Shown in pieces: positions 46,641 through 57,690 of a stretch of 64,000 bases of DNA. A model generated the notes under the pieces. That model was not told the DNA's origin. It was given only the letters and a program-made list of their open reading frames with translations, and did no database searches. Origin of the DNA: Inia geoffrensis (lineage: Eukaryota; Chordata; Mammalia; Artiodactyla; Iniidae); assembly GCA_036417435.1 (NCBI GenBank), contig CM070905.1, positions 16,717,592 to 16,781,591 on the forward strand, read 5' to 3'. The translations under genes and the position numbers were made by a program. Each line of letters begins with the position of its first letter. Within the stretch, counting starts at the first letter, position 1.

Positions 46641-47960
46641 TTAGATACTAAGTGATTAATCCATCTTAAAACAACCCTTTAAAACATTAACCACCCACTT
46701 TTGCCTCTGTCCATGAGATAATGTAGATGTATATTGCTTTAGGTATTTTGCTAGCAGTATTTTTTTAGATGGATCTATCAATTGGTATAAAGCAGTAAAG
46801 AAGGAAAAATAAATTATATTCATTTTACAAATATGAAATGTAAGCTTAACTATCATTCTATAGAAATGCATTCTTTATAATTCTGATATTATTACAGGTT
46901 GTCCATTTTTAGAATGACAAGGTAGGTTGTCAATCTGTCTGAAGTTTATCTTCCCTAAAATATGATCATGTCATTTTCATGCTAATTTTTACATAAATTA
47001 GACTGTACTTTTCGCTCATGGTTTTTATGCTGCCTCATATCCACAACCCACAAAAACATATTAGTGTCTCAGAAATACTTGAGTAAAACATAAAATGAGT
47101 AATGTAAGGTATAACATGAATTATACAACTCAGAAAATTGTCTCAAATTACATCAAGCATGAGAATCTGGTATGAAAAAATTAATTTGTTAATATAGTGA
47201 CAAATGTACAAATGTGCATATTTGTATAAGCACCTATATCAGAAAATTACAATCAAGATATCTGATAGTAAATATCTGAACACAGGATATTATTAGATGG
47301 GAGAGTCAGCTGAACAGCTTTGGCATAGAGCCAGTGAAGTCTCCATAATTAAAAGTAAAGAAAAAGGAAAACCTAGAGGGTTTTTTCCCCTGAATTAGTA
47401 GAAAAATACAATTCAGCAAAAAAAATAATTAATTTTAAAGAAACGAAAACTATAATTATAGCACTCAAAATTGTAGTCCTGAGACTTAAGTATAAATCAC
47501 AGTATGACAAGATATTTGCAAAATCAGGTAGAAAATTAAGAATTAATGTTCTGTTCAAAGAGAAAACTGAAAAAGTTATTGTAAAAATTCTCTCATTAAA
47601 TGATGTTGGTTATCACATAGTGGTAATGAAGTACATTACAGAAGAGCAATTATTATCACAAGATCACTCCATCAGATAGTTTTGTTTATAGCTGTGCAAA
47701 AACCCTTGAGGTACAGAATATGACTCTGCTCTTAGAACATATGTGGTACCTATATCAAGGAGATGGTCCTGGTTAGTATTTGTTTGATCTGCTACTAAAA
47801 CCCAAACCACTGGGAAAGAGGTATTTCATTTCATTCACATATTTTATGTACCATAACTTAGCTGGAGAAGGAGGCATTAATGCCAGTAGTAATGGAGAGT
47901 TATCAATAAGTGTGCCAAGAAAGGGCATTTCTGTGTGAAGAGAAAATGCTGACTATGAAT
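46641..47960. other. Non-coding stretch, nothing assigned
   Basis: AT-rich sequence. Open frames are short and without motif. Confidence 0.4.
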
Positions 47961-48425
47961 ACTGTCAACCAAAAAAAATGCATAGCCTAAAATTTGAGAA
48001 TTATGTTTTATTTGGCAGACAAAACCAAGGGCTTAAGCCTGGGACTCAGCCTCTCAGAGAGCTCTGAGGAATGCTCCAAAGAGGTGAGGGAGGAGCCAGG
48101 ATATGTAGGAGTTTCTGCGACAAAGACCAGGTAGTCAGAACTTCAAAAGATTAGTGTGAATTAAAGAAAACCAGACATCTAAGGAATTTAGCACTTTTTC
48201 TATGTATTAGCAGATGCAAGAGTCTGGGCTCAGTGAAATGATTCCTCTGATGTGCACCTTAGCTATCTAGGGTCAGTATCCTGTTCTTTCCCATCCTGAG
48301 TTTCCCCATGGCTCACCCTAGGGGAGGCTGCAGTGGCTTGCTTGATGGCTGCAACATCTTTTGTTTACTGATATGGCAGGCAACATTTTTCATTCACAAT
48401 ACCAATCCACACAGAGTTTTATTCA
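47961..48425. repeat. Interspersed repeat relic, possibly an artiodactyl LTR
   Basis: 'gccta.aatttgagaattatgttttatttggcagac', 'gagagctctgaggaatgctccaaagaggtgagg', 'gaccaggtagtcagaacttcaaaagat' and 'gatgcaagagtctgggctcagtgaaatgattcctctgatgtgcacc' recall an LTR-like repeat common in artiodactyl genomes. I cannot give the family name or ends, and no internal retroviral genes are adjacent. Confidence 0.35.
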
Positions 48426-48850
48426 GAGACAATGGTTGAGAGTCAAAATTAGATTTTTGGATCGTAATTTGGTGATGAAAGAAATGGTAAATATCTTAAA
48501 TTTGTTCAAAGCATATTCTCTGGGTCTACATCTTTTCAACATGCTGAGTGAAGACGTGGGCAGCAAATACAAACCTAATTTCCCATATGAAGGCTAGTGC
48601 ACTTCACAGTGAAAGATGCTCATCCAAATTTAAAGAATGAAATAAAAGGTAAAACTATTTCTTAATGAATGATTCTAATATCGAAAGTTAAAGTGTCCTT
48701 TGAATTTATGTGGCTTGCTCGGGTGGCACAGGTTAGTGATATACTCAGCATGTTGCAGGGTCCAAGTCTGTTATTTAAGGATCACAGTATTATTTTTATT
48801 ATTGGAGATAAAAGAATGGTACGTCTTAAGAAAAAAGTCCATCTCAGGGT
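48426..48850. other. Non-coding stretch, nothing assigned
   Basis: Open frames of 78 and 62 codons without domains. No repeat named. Confidence 0.4.
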
Positions 48851-49345
48851 GGACTAGTCAGAGTTCTCCATAGAAACAGAATCAATAGGAGTTCTATCAA
48901 TCAAGAAAGGCTGATTTCTTATGAGGAATTAACTCACATAATTATGGAGGCTGAGATGTCCCACATCCTGTCATCTGCAAGTCCGCAAGCTGGAGCCCCA
49001 GAAGAGTCTGGGGTGTAATTTAGTCTGAGTCTGAAAGTCTGAAGGCCTGAGAACGAGGGGAGCTCATAGTGTAAATCCCCACCTGAAGGCAGGAGAAAAT
49101 GAGATGAAATGTCCCAGCTCATCAGTGAGGCAGAAGAAAGGGGCAAATTCCTCCTTCCTCCACCTTTTGTTCTATTAAGGCCCTCAACGGATTGGGGGAT
49201 GCCCACCCACACTGTGTTACTGAGTCCACCAGTTCAAATGCTAAACTCATCCAGAACCCCACTGACAGACACACTAAGAAATACCGTTAAACCTGGGCAC
49301 CCCTTCATCCGGTCAAGTTGACACATAAAAGTAACTATCACAGAG
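48851..49345. repeat. Ancient LTR-like interspersed repeat relic
   Basis: 'gactagtcagagttctccatagaaacagaatcaataggag', 'ggaattaactcacataattatggaggctgagatgtcccac', 'gcaagctggagccccagaagag' and the closing 'ggtcaagttgacacataaaa' form a series found repeatedly in mammalian genomes, probably an old LTR or DNA transposon. Family not assigned. Open frames across it are by chance. Confidence 0.45.
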
Positions 49346-49842
49346 GATAATAGATTGCTGAAAATTTTATTTTTCCTTAACGCTTTATTATTTTCTTCAC
49401 TCATTAAAGATACATTATTAGACATATTTTAACATTTATATCCAAATGATACTATGACATCCTGTTGAGTGCGGGATCCTCCCAAAGAGGAGACTAGGAA
49501 TTCATCTGCTGTTACCCTTTGTGCTGAACTAATCAACCTAGGAGCTTTCAAATGAACCATACTTACCAACATGGCATCCAGGGAGAGGCACTGAAAGAAG
49601 CTGTTAATTCCATTAGAATCCAACCATCCAGAACTACCTGCCAGAAGCACCACATTCTGGATGCCTTTCCCACTGATCTGCAACTGTAACTTAAGACTAT
49701 TTCACTTGGTGGAAAATGCAAGCAGAAATGCAAGCAGAACCTGATTCATTGCTCAAAACTCTCCATTCCCAAAACAGAAGGTAACGCTCATTTTTCTGTA
49801 CTTGTACAGGAGACAGAGAATCCCTATAGCTGGTCATGTACT
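49346..49842. other. Non-coding stretch, nothing assigned
   Basis: A minus-strand open frame (49429-49683) has fairly protein-like composition but no recognised domain and no clear splice sites. Confidence 0.35.
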
Positions 49843-49857
49843 CACTTTGTAACTTTA

Positions 49858-50067
49858 TTTATTTATTTATTTATTTTTGCGGTACGCGGGCCTCTCACTG
49901 TTGTGGCCTCCCGTTGCGGAGCACAGGCTCCGGACGCGCAGGCTCAGCAGCCATGGCTCACAGGCCCAGCCGCTCCGCAGCATGTGGGAACTTCCCAGAC
50001 TGGGGCACGAACCCGTGTCCCCTGCATCGGCAGGCGGACTCTCAACCACTGCGCCACCAGGGAAGCC
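49858..50067 (-). mobile_element. CHR-type SINE, long form, with (TTTA)n tail
   Basis: Reverse complement of the long-form SINE. Its start GGGCTTCCCTGGTGGCGCAGTGG lies at the right end and its tail (TTTATTTATTTA..) at the left. Perfect 15-bp duplication CACTTTGTAACTTTA at 49843-49857 and 50068-50082. A- and B-box-like sequences intact. Confidence 0.95.
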
Positions 50068-50239
50068 CACTTTGTAACTTTAGATTAACCAATTCGGAAG
50101 AGAGACTATGGGAGCTTCAGAGTCTTTACCTATAAATGAGCAATTCCTTCCTAGAAAGGGCTTTAGTAGAATAAGTTAAAAGTGTAAAAACCACTCAAAG
50201 TATCTTATGATAAGGAAATAATATAAATGACAAAATAAG

Positions 50240-50410
50240 CCAGCACATTTGGGCTGGAAGTGTTCTTATACATCATCTAGTGATTTCTTTTAGAGGTCCA
50301 GAGGGTTTAATCTCTTACCCTGGAACACACAATTAGACAAAGGCAAACCATAGACTGTAACCCAGTGTTTTGGTCTGTCTCAGAGTTCAGTGCTCATTCT
50401 CCCTTGCTCT
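50240..50410 (+). repeat. MIR3/L3-like ancient relic
   Basis: 'ctggaagtgttcttatacatcatctagtgatttc', 'aggtccagagggtttaatctcttaccctggaacacacaattag' and '..cagagttcagtgctcattct' follow the old repeat that contains 'catctagtccaa..', 'cccagagagg..' and 'ccagtgctct'. Diverged, uncertain family. Confidence 0.45.
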
Positions 50411-50805
50411 GCAACACTTCTTTGTGCTTTGTTTCATTTAGACTGCCCTTCAAATGTACAACATATTTTGCTGAAGATGCTGTGTAAATTCACTTAATGT
50501 AATACTAATCATGTTGTACATATATGAAACTAAACTTTACACACACAAAACCCCCTATCTTGAAGTCTAAGGTAATAGAAATAATCATGTAGCCTCTCTG
50601 AATTATGAGTTTGATTTTCATATATCAGTACTGTCTATATTTCAAGGAGTCTTGACCCTGCTGCATTTTCTTGTTTTCTTCATGTATGACAGCAGTCCCC
50701 TGAAAAGTGCCTTGAGTCCCAAATGAATTTTTCATGGATACATGACTGCTGCTGCTGTTGTGTCCTGCTCGCTGGACACCATGGCAGCCACTCCCATCCA
50801 TGGCA
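50411..50805. other. Non-coding stretch, nothing assigned
   Basis: No gene or named repeat. A short (CTG)n-like patch is at about 50745-50760. Confidence 0.4.
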
Positions 50806-50980
50806 CTGGCCTCAAATGTATTGGACATTAGACTCACCTGGGAGGTTTCACAAATCTTAATGTTCAGTTTGCAACCCTCATCAATTAAATCAGGACGTCT
50901 AAGGGGTGAAAACCAGGCTTGGGTGCTTTTTTAAAGATCCTAGGTGATTCAAAGCACAGCAAAGTTTGGGAACCACAGGC
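50806..50980 (-). repeat. hAT-Charlie relic (MER20/MER58-like)
   Basis: 'ttggacattagactcacctgggaggtttcacaaatcttaatgttcag' and the right edge 'agtttgggaaccacagg' resemble the common non-autonomous Charlie elements that contain 'catcagaatcacctggagg' and end in 'gagaaccactg'. Orientation and subfamily are uncertain. Confidence 0.45.
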
Positions 50981-51514
50981 CTATTCCCAGGAGCTGTCAG
51001 ACTACTCAAGCTACATAATGGTCTATGGGGCAAATGAAGTAGAATTGTTTTCCCCATGTTTTCTATCACAGTCTGTTCTTGGGTGTGTCAGTTAGTTTCC
51101 TCTTGTCTCTCAGCCATACACACGGCTTTTTATTTTCTCCTCTACTCTGCCAAGGATTGGAAGCCTCCAAATTATTTTCCTGGACTCCTTTGCTAACTGG
51201 GTTTTGATTAAATTTTGCCAGTCGGAGGCACTGGCAGCTGATTGGAAGTCAGGAGAAAGAGAAAAGTATTTTTTTCTGCTTCTGGCTCTGGCAGTTGCTG
51301 AGCTATCAGCAGCGAGTCAGCAGTGTTGGAGGGGCTGCAGGTTCCTGGCTCCCTGCTTAGTGGTTGCAGTAGCTGTAGTGTCCCCCTATGGGTTCTGGGC
51401 AACTAAGCAGTCGTAGCACCTTCCTGCATTTACTTGCACTTCCTTCTCCCTCTGGATCCTCCTCCTTTCAACAATATAGAAACATTTAGCTTTGAAATAC
51501 AGAGTGATTTTTTT
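50981..51514. other. Non-coding stretch, nothing assigned
   Basis: Less AT-rich block at 51200-51470 with leucine/alanine-rich chance frames on both strands. Possibly an old repeat, not matched. Confidence 0.4.
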
Positions 51515-51705
51515 CCTCCAGCTTTATTGAGGAATAACTGACAAATAACACTGTAAGACATTTAAAGGGTCCATAATGATGATTCCATATATACATTGTG
51601 AAAAAATTCCTACCATCTAGTTAAATGACACATACATCACCTCACGTATTTATCCTTTTTGTGTGTGAGAACATTTAAGTTCTACTCTCATATGATGTCT
51701 TTGGG
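51515..51705 (-). repeat. Old L1M 3' UTR fragment
   Basis: 'tccagctttattgaggaataactgacaaataa', 'ccatatatacattgtgaaaaaattcc', 'gttaaatgacacatacatcacctcacgtatttatcctttttgtgtgtgagaacatttaagttctactctc' is the reverse-complement series of the 3' end of L1MA-type elements. Confidence 0.75.
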
Positions 51706-52464
51706 TAACTTAGAAAAATGCAGTTTCTGTGGGCAGATTAATTTTTTGCAAAAGAATAAAAGTACACTCTGCAGGTGGATACAGCCCACAGGCACATGCC
51801 TTGGGAAATGAATATTTTCTTTGTGGGAAGAAAGAGGCATCCCTCCCTCCAGGAGACACAATGCTGCACTGAGGCATATGCTCAGCAGACGGATCAAGTT
51901 TCTGTCCCCACGCACACCTCTGCCAGGCACCCTCATGCTTCACTAAGCTACCCTGGGGACATGGAGTAAGGAATAGAGTGCCCTGAATCAGGCTGTGGGG
52001 ATTTAAAGAAGAGGGATGTACACAGACAACCAAGGCATTTTAAGGAGTAGGAAGAATAGGTGTATCTACTGAAAATGATGGAAAGAATGGTTGAGTGTGG
52101 TAGGAAGAAAAACAATGCCGTGAAATGCCACTGAACACTGCAGGAGTTCAGGCGGGAGGTGCTCCACGATGTTGATTCTACAAAGATGATAGATTCCAAC
52201 CATTATTAAACTAGTAAGTGATGCTCTCAGATAGTTTAGTCATTTCCATTTCTCTCTGGTTCAGTAATGACCCCTGTGAAAACCTGACTATAAAAACCTG
52301 GTAGGATTCTATAAATGTAGGCAAACCACAAAAAATGAAACCCCCTTTCTGCTCTGGCTTTGAAAGCCCCAAACTATAAACTGAATTCACTTAGTTTTTG
52401 TGAATATAATATGCTAATGTCTTTGACTTTGTAAAATAATTTTTTCTGACCTTTTCCACAATCT
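51706..52464. other. Non-coding stretch, nothing assigned
   Basis: No exon or repeat named. The overlapping open frames at 51688-52199 conflict between strands and lack motifs. Confidence 0.4.
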
Positions 52465-52477
52465 TAAAAAGAGGTAT

Positions 52478-52687
52478 GGGCTTCCCTGGTGGCACAGTGC
52501 TTGAGAGTCCGCCTGCCGATGCAGGGGACACGGGTTCGTGCCCCGGTCCGGGAGGATCCCGCATGCCACGGAGCGGCTGGGCCCGTGAGCCATGGCCGCT
52601 GAGCCTGTGCGTTCGGAGCCTGTGCTCCGCAGCGGGAGAGGCCACAGCGGTGAGGGGCCGGCTTACCGCAAAAAAAAAAAAAAAAGA
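52478..52687 (+). mobile_element. CHR-type SINE, long form
   Basis: GGGCTTCCCTGGTGGCACAGTG start, B-box-like GGTTCGTGCCC, end 'ggcttaccgc' plus A-tail. 12-bp duplication AAAAAGAGGTAT at 52466-52477 and 52688-52699. It faces the minus-strand copy 284 bp downstream. Confidence 0.95.
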
Positions 52688-52699
52688 AAAAAGAGGTAT

Positions 52700-52963
52700 C
52701 ATTCACCTTGCATTCAGTCACTTCAATATTTTCTATTATAGCCAGTCTTGTTTATAGTTTCCCCCTTCTATATGCTCATGAATTTAAATACAACACTAAA
52801 TAAAATAAAAAAAATAATTAAAATACTTTTTCTATATCATCCTTTTTTATTCCTGCTACCTTCTTAACCATTAAAAGAGTTTAAGTGCCTGATTGGCTAA
52901 CATTTATTTTAGGCCCTTTACAAAGAAAAACAAATAGAAATAGTCTGTGTACCTTAGTAGATC
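52700..52963. other. AT-rich spacer between two facing SINEs
   Basis: No feature recognised; includes an AAATAA-rich patch at 52795-52820. Confidence 0.6.
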
Positions 52964-52970
52964 ATAATCT

Positions 52971-53182
52971 TTTTTTTTTTTTTTTTTTTTGCGGTACGCG
53001 GGCCTCTCACTGTTGTGGCCTCTCCCGTTGCGGAGCACAGGCTCCGGACGCGCAGGCTCAGCGGCCATGGCTCACGGGCCCAGCTGCTCCGCTGCATGTG
53101 GGATCTTTCCAGACCAGGCACGAACCCGCGTCCCCTGCATTGGCAGGCGGACTCTCAACCACTGCGCCACCAGGGAAGCCCG
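52971..53182 (-). mobile_element. CHR-type SINE, long form
   Basis: Reverse complement copy with a T-run at the left, body 'gcggtacgcgggcctctcactg..', and its start GGGCTTCCCTGGTGGCGCAGTGG at the right end. Duplication ATAATCT at 52964-52970 and 53183-53189. Confidence 0.94.
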
Positions 53183-53189
53183 ATAATCT

Positions 53190-53720
53190 CTTATTTTTGA
53201 ATCTGAAGTTATTTTTATTTTCTGATTATAAAACTAATACACACTCATCATAAAAATTCAGATAATGTAAGAATTTGTTCTATCATAAAGGAACTTGACT
53301 GGGACCCAGAAACAAAACAATAAAAATATTCTCCAATGCAAAATAAATTAATTATATATAAAGAACTAGTAAATTTTTTATAAAAAGAAGTGAAAGCATA
53401 AAAGCAACAGTGCTGTTTTGTTTTTGTTTTTAGAGCATCTAACAATTAACAAACACTTTTAAATACTTAAACTTACAGAGTCAGGTTACTTCTCCTGTTG
53501 CTATATTCTTTTTGTGTGTGTATGTGTGTGTTGCTATGTTCCGAGTACCTATTTCTGCATACTAAATTGTGACTTGATTTTCCGTCCTATGATTCATAGA
53601 ATGTATGATGATCTTATGAAACAAAGTTTATCAGTAACTTATGTTTGATTGCAGCTTGTTCAAAGGAAAGTTAGTACAGTCCATGTTTATTATTCTCATT
53701 TTTGCCGCATTTACCATTCA
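53190..53720. other. Non-coding stretch, nothing assigned
   Basis: AT-rich; '..gattataaaactaatacacactcatcataaaaattcagataatg..' may be an old repeat, but no family is assigned. A short TG tract is at 53513-53531. Confidence 0.4.
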
Positions 53721-54178
53721 CATTAGTTTCCTAGGACTGTTGTAAAAATTAGCACATACTCAGTGCCTTACAACAATAGACATGTATTTTCTCATGTCCT
53801 GGAGGCTAGAAGTCTGAAAAATCAAGGTATTGGTAGGGCCACACTTTGTCTGAACGATCTGAGGTAGAAATCTCTTCCATGCCTTCCTCCTTGCTTTTGG
53901 CGGTTGTTGACAATCCCTGGTATCTGCCTCCATCTTCCCCTGGCATTCTCTTCTCTATATGTGTCTGTATCTCCACATCTGTACCTCTCCGTCTCCCCTG
54001 CTTATATGGACCCCAGTCATTGCATTAGAGCCCCCACCCTAATTCAGTATGATCCATCTTAACCTGATTTCAACTGCATAAACCCTGTTTCCAAACAAGG
54101 TCATATTCACAGGTGTCAGGGGGCAGGGATTAGGACTTCAACATATTTCTCTGGGAGACATACTTCAACCCACATTGT
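53721..54178. repeat. Ancient LTR-like repeat relic (MaLR-type suspected)
   Basis: 'ttagtttcctaggactgttgtaaaaattagcacatactcagtgccttacaacaatagacatgtattttctcatgtcctggaggctagaagtctgaaaaatcaaggt' and '..ccaccctaattcagtatgatccatcttaacctgatttcaactgcataaaccctgtttccaaacaaggtcatattcacagg..ttaggacttcaacatatttctctgggagacata' follow, nearly end to end, a very common old mammalian repeat. I am sure it is a dispersed repeat and unsure of the family. Confidence 0.6.
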
Positions 54179-54182
54179 TTTG

Positions 54183-54299
54183 TGGCATTTGCTATTGCCT
54201 ATGTCTTCCTTCTGGAATGCTTCTTGACCAGTACCTCTCTTCAAGGAGGCCCTCTCTTGGTCTCTTGGAAAAAGAAGAGTGTTTGTACAGAAGTTAAAG
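54183..54299 (+). repeat. L2 fragment
   Basis: 'ttccttctggaatgcttcttgacc..tcttcaaggaggccctctcttgg' matches the L2 series '..cctggaatgctcttcc..' and '..gaggccttccctg'. The MER5A-like element sits at its right edge. Confidence 0.45.
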
Positions 54300-54518
54300 C
54301 AATGGTTCTCAACCAGGAGTTATTTTGTTTCACAGGACATGTTTGCCAATATGTGGAGAAATTTTTGTTTGTCACAACTGGGAAGTGGGGGAGTTGCTAC
54401 TGGCATCCACTGGGCAAGAATGCTTCTAAACACTCTTCAACGCACAAGGAATCACCCCCATCCCCACAATAAGGAGTTGTGGTCCCTAATGTTAATAGCA
54501 ACAAGATTGAGAAACCCA
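54300..54518 (+). mobile_element. MER5A-type hAT-Charlie element
   Basis: Begins CAATGGTTCTCAACCAGGAG and ends '..gattgagaaaccc', matching the CAGTGGTTCTCAACC inverted repeat. Inside are 'caatatgtggagaaatttttgtttgtcacaactgggaagtgggg' and 'gctactggcatccactggg'. Non-autonomous, no transposase. The 8-bp duplication is not clear. Confidence 0.82.
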
Positions 54519-55208
54519 GATCCAGAGGTTTCACAGAGCTGTTAAAAAATACATTCACTTAGGATTCCTATTTCATGCCTTCATTAGAATACACATTGTT
54601 GAGCTGAGGCTGATGATGGGAATTTGGAGACACAAACCTGGGACTGGTCGGACAGGACCTCACCTCACAGCTTGGCCTTACTACTCTACTGGTTATTAAG
54701 AACAGATGACAGAACCACCAGGGAAACATTAAAAAATGACAAAAACTCAGGTTCCACACTTTGACCTTTTGAATCAAAATTGACAATGGATTGTAGAAAT
54801 CTACTGTTACGAAGTTTACAGTCTACTAGAGTAAGTCAGGGAGTAGAAAACACACAGGCATAATGTTGTTTTCCTACTATAGAAAAGGAAGTAGCCTAGG
54901 GGAACCCGCCCATAAAAAAGAACAATGGGAATATAGTGCTTACATGACTAAAAGGGATAATTAAGGAAAACACTTATTATTTTATTTTATTGTAGGTTAA
55001 GTCAGAAGTAAACATGTCTCCATTTTTAGAGAGGACCAACGACTAGAAGAGGTGTGTGAAGAATGAACACAAGGAACCATCATCTTAGCATAATTCTCCA
55101 CTGTGTCTCCTAGACAGTGGAGCTCTGGGCACCATGTTCACTTGAATACTTCCTGAGCATCCCATGGCCTTGAAACATGGTCCTTGAGCCAGGAAGTCTG
55201 CTTCGATT
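54519..55208. other. Non-coding stretch, nothing assigned
   Basis: No gene or named repeat. The part at 54560-54780 may contain another decayed hAT relic, but the match is weak. Confidence 0.35.
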
Positions 55209-55445
55209 GGTGCTAACCTCTGTAGTGAGGTAACTGCCTAACATCTCAAACCAAAACTAGTAAGAACAGTGCCTAGAAAATATTGGGTGCTCAATAAATG
55301 TGTTAAATGAATTAATAAATAAAGAAATGGTGCTAACCTCTGTAGTGAGGTAACTGCCTAACATCTCAAACCAAAACTAGTAAGAGCAGTGCCTAGAAAA
55401 TATTGGGTGCTCAATAAATGTGTTAAATGAATTAAATAAAGAAAT
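55209..55445 (+). repeat. 120-bp tandem duplication, two near-identical copies
   Basis: Copy 1 is 55209-55328 and copy 2 is 55329-55445. Both run from 'ggtgctaacctctgtagtgagg' to 'gtgttaaatgaatta..aaagaaat'. I see one substitution (taagaac/taagagc) and a small length difference in the AATAAA run. The right part of each copy ('cagtgcctagaaaatattgggtgctcaataaatgtg') is the 3' end of an old MIR- or L2-type repeat. High identity implies a recent event. Confidence 0.95.
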
Positions 55446-56985
55446 GCTCCAAAGTATAAGGAAAAACTTATCTGATTTTAGCTGTCCTCCGGAACAACCT
55501 AGCATGTTAACCTAGCATGTAACAAACAATCTGCCATGTTAGCAAAAGTGATATGGTTCCCTCAATCCTGCGAAAACTAGAATAAAGAGGAAAGTCTAAG
55601 AATTGGATAATATTATAACTGGGATGTTGAACAAGCATGATGAGTTAAATGCAATAAAATGAAAATATATTATTGTTTTTAACTATCTTTTTAAAATGAA
55701 TTAGCTTACTCTAAGTCACAATGAACCATCACTATCTGCTAATGAGAAAGCCCAATCTTCTGTTCTGTCAGAACGTTGAACTTGGCCAACTCAGACAGTA
55801 CTGCTCACCAGACCTTTCCTTTCTCTGTTCTACTCTCCCTTTCTTGCAAATAAGGGCTTTGGTCCACTGTTGATTGAACTGAGGGAGGAGGGTATATGCC
55901 TCTCTTGACAAGGAGAGTGAGTGACTAACTAAGTAGTGCTGCAGCGGCTGCTGGATACTTAAGCCTTTCTTTCTTGGGTACTTTCCTTGGTCCTTCAGAT
56001 GCCCCCTCTTCCCTTCCACTGGGCTGTGGCAACTGGGAAATACACCTTTTTTTTTAATCAGTCAGCTGTTACCAATTTAGCCTCATGTTTTTCTCCTGGA
56101 TTCACTCCACACAGAAGTCTCCCTGTTAAAATCCCCCCACTACCCCAGGCATTGTAAGAGGCAAGGTTGGAAAGGACTCCTAGACCTGTGTCAGACACTA
56201 TCTAGTGAGTAACCTAAGAGCAGAGACTGGTTTCTTTGAGGCTGCCTGTCCTCAACCTGAGAGCAGAAGGCAGTAGCCCCCTCCTCACCCTTAATAGGGT
56301 GGACCCAAGAGAGTGGGTGGCAACTCTTCACATATCCACAATTACACATTTCGCCTCTCAACCCATTTCTATCTTCCTTGTGAATCTGAGAGTTCTCTAT
56401 CTTGACACCTCTTGAGAAATGTCTGCTCAGCAGCTAGCACATTACTTTGAAATTCCACATCTATTGGATTCAGTTGACTCAACTGAAATGGAGAAACAAA
56501 GAGGCCATTTGTATGAGGATCACATCCCGTAATTGCACCTTCTTTTTTTTCAATAGTACATAGTAATTTAGTAATTGGTAAATGGCTATATTCAGGTTTT
56601 CCCCTCATTTTAGTGTTTAATTTAGAGTAATAATTAAATGAAAAGGTGTGTTAACTTCTAATCATGGCTATGTAAGTTTTTGCATGGCCAAGACACCATG
56701 TCTTGATGCCTAGACAGATTAATTCCTTAGTCTCTTAGGTGAAATAGCCCCTAGAATGCTCAACTAGCAAATCGAAATCCATAAAATGAAAGTAAAAAAT
56801 ATTACCAAAAATCTAAAATAAGTTTTAGCTTTGAACTCAGGTAGCCCATCTACTAATTCAAATAACTTAGTAAAATGAGACACTGGCAGCATTATATTTG
56901 GCAGCCGCAGTGATGTTAAAATGTAAATTGTATTAGAATTGGTCTTACTAATCCTCCAATGTCTTCCACCTGTACATAAAGTGAA
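55446..56985. other. Non-coding stretch, nothing assigned
   Basis: No exon with splice context and no repeat named. Minus-strand frames at 55768-56019 and 56369-56608 carry no domain. Confidence 0.4.
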
Positions 56986-56989
56986 AGCC

Positions 56990-57690
56990 TGGGTCCTTAC
57001 CACAGCCTGCAAGGCTCTAATGTGATCTGGCCTCTGCCTACATCCAGACTTTTTTCCTCTCACTCCCCGCTTAAATCACTATCTTCCAGACACACTAGCT
57101 TTTTACATGCCTCTTTAGCTTGTTGCTGGTTAGGGCCTTTGCACATTATGATGTCTCTGTGCCAGTGGTTCTTACCTGGGAGGAAGTTTGCCCTCCATGG
57201 GACCTTTGTCAATGTCTAGAGGCATCTTGGTTGTAACAACTGGAGTGGGATAGTGCTATCAGCATCTCTGGGTAGATGCTAGGGGTGCTGCTAAACATCC
57301 TACAATCCCAGAATAACCCCCATAACAAATTATCATCTGCCCTCAAATGTTAATAGTGTCAAGATGGAGAAACCCTTCTTCTCTGTTTGCAGTGATCCAC
57401 CTGAATGCATCCCCATGGCTTCTTCTCCTTTTCATTCTCAGCTCAAAGCTTCAGAGAAACAAACATCCTTTCTACCACCCAAGCTAACATAGCCCAGGCC
57501 CCACCCCACCCATTCTTAGGTCACCACCATATCTTGCTTATTATGAAGTTTATTGTTTTATTGGCTTTATTCTTCCAGTCTCTGACTCTAGCAAGAGATT
57601 CCTTGTTCTACACATTCACTGCAATATACCCTGCGTCTGAGCAGTGCCAGGCACACAGAGATCTCCATTAAATATGAGTTAGATTAGTGA
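56990..57690 (+). repeat. L2 LINE 3'-end relic, split by MER5A
   Basis: Left piece 56990-57161 ('tctaatgtgatctggcctctgcctacatccagac', 'tagggcctttgcacatt') and right piece 57388-57690 ('..ctcatt..gctcaaagcttcag', 'ttcttaggtcacc', 'gagcagtgccaggcacacagagatctccattaaatatgag') are consecutive parts of the L2 3' region. No coding capacity remains. Confidence 0.7.
57162..57379 (+). mobile_element. MER5A-type hAT-Charlie element nested in L2
   Basis: CAGTGGTTCTTACCTGGG start and '..gatggagaaaccct' end; body 'tcaatgtctagaggcatcttggttgtaacaactgg' and 'tgctgctaaacatcctacaatccc'. Flanks TCTCTGTG (57154-57161) and TCTCTGTT (57380-57387) are a near-perfect 8-bp hAT duplication inside L2. Confidence 0.88.

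Noticed and set aside
47961..49345. An endogenous retrovirus with internal genes between two LTR-like relics
   Set aside because: The two LTR-like blocks are unlike each other, and the DNA between them has no gag, pol or env-like text.
49429..49683. 84-codon minus-strand frame of protein-like composition
   Set aside because: No domain recognised, no splice sites in register, single isolated frame.
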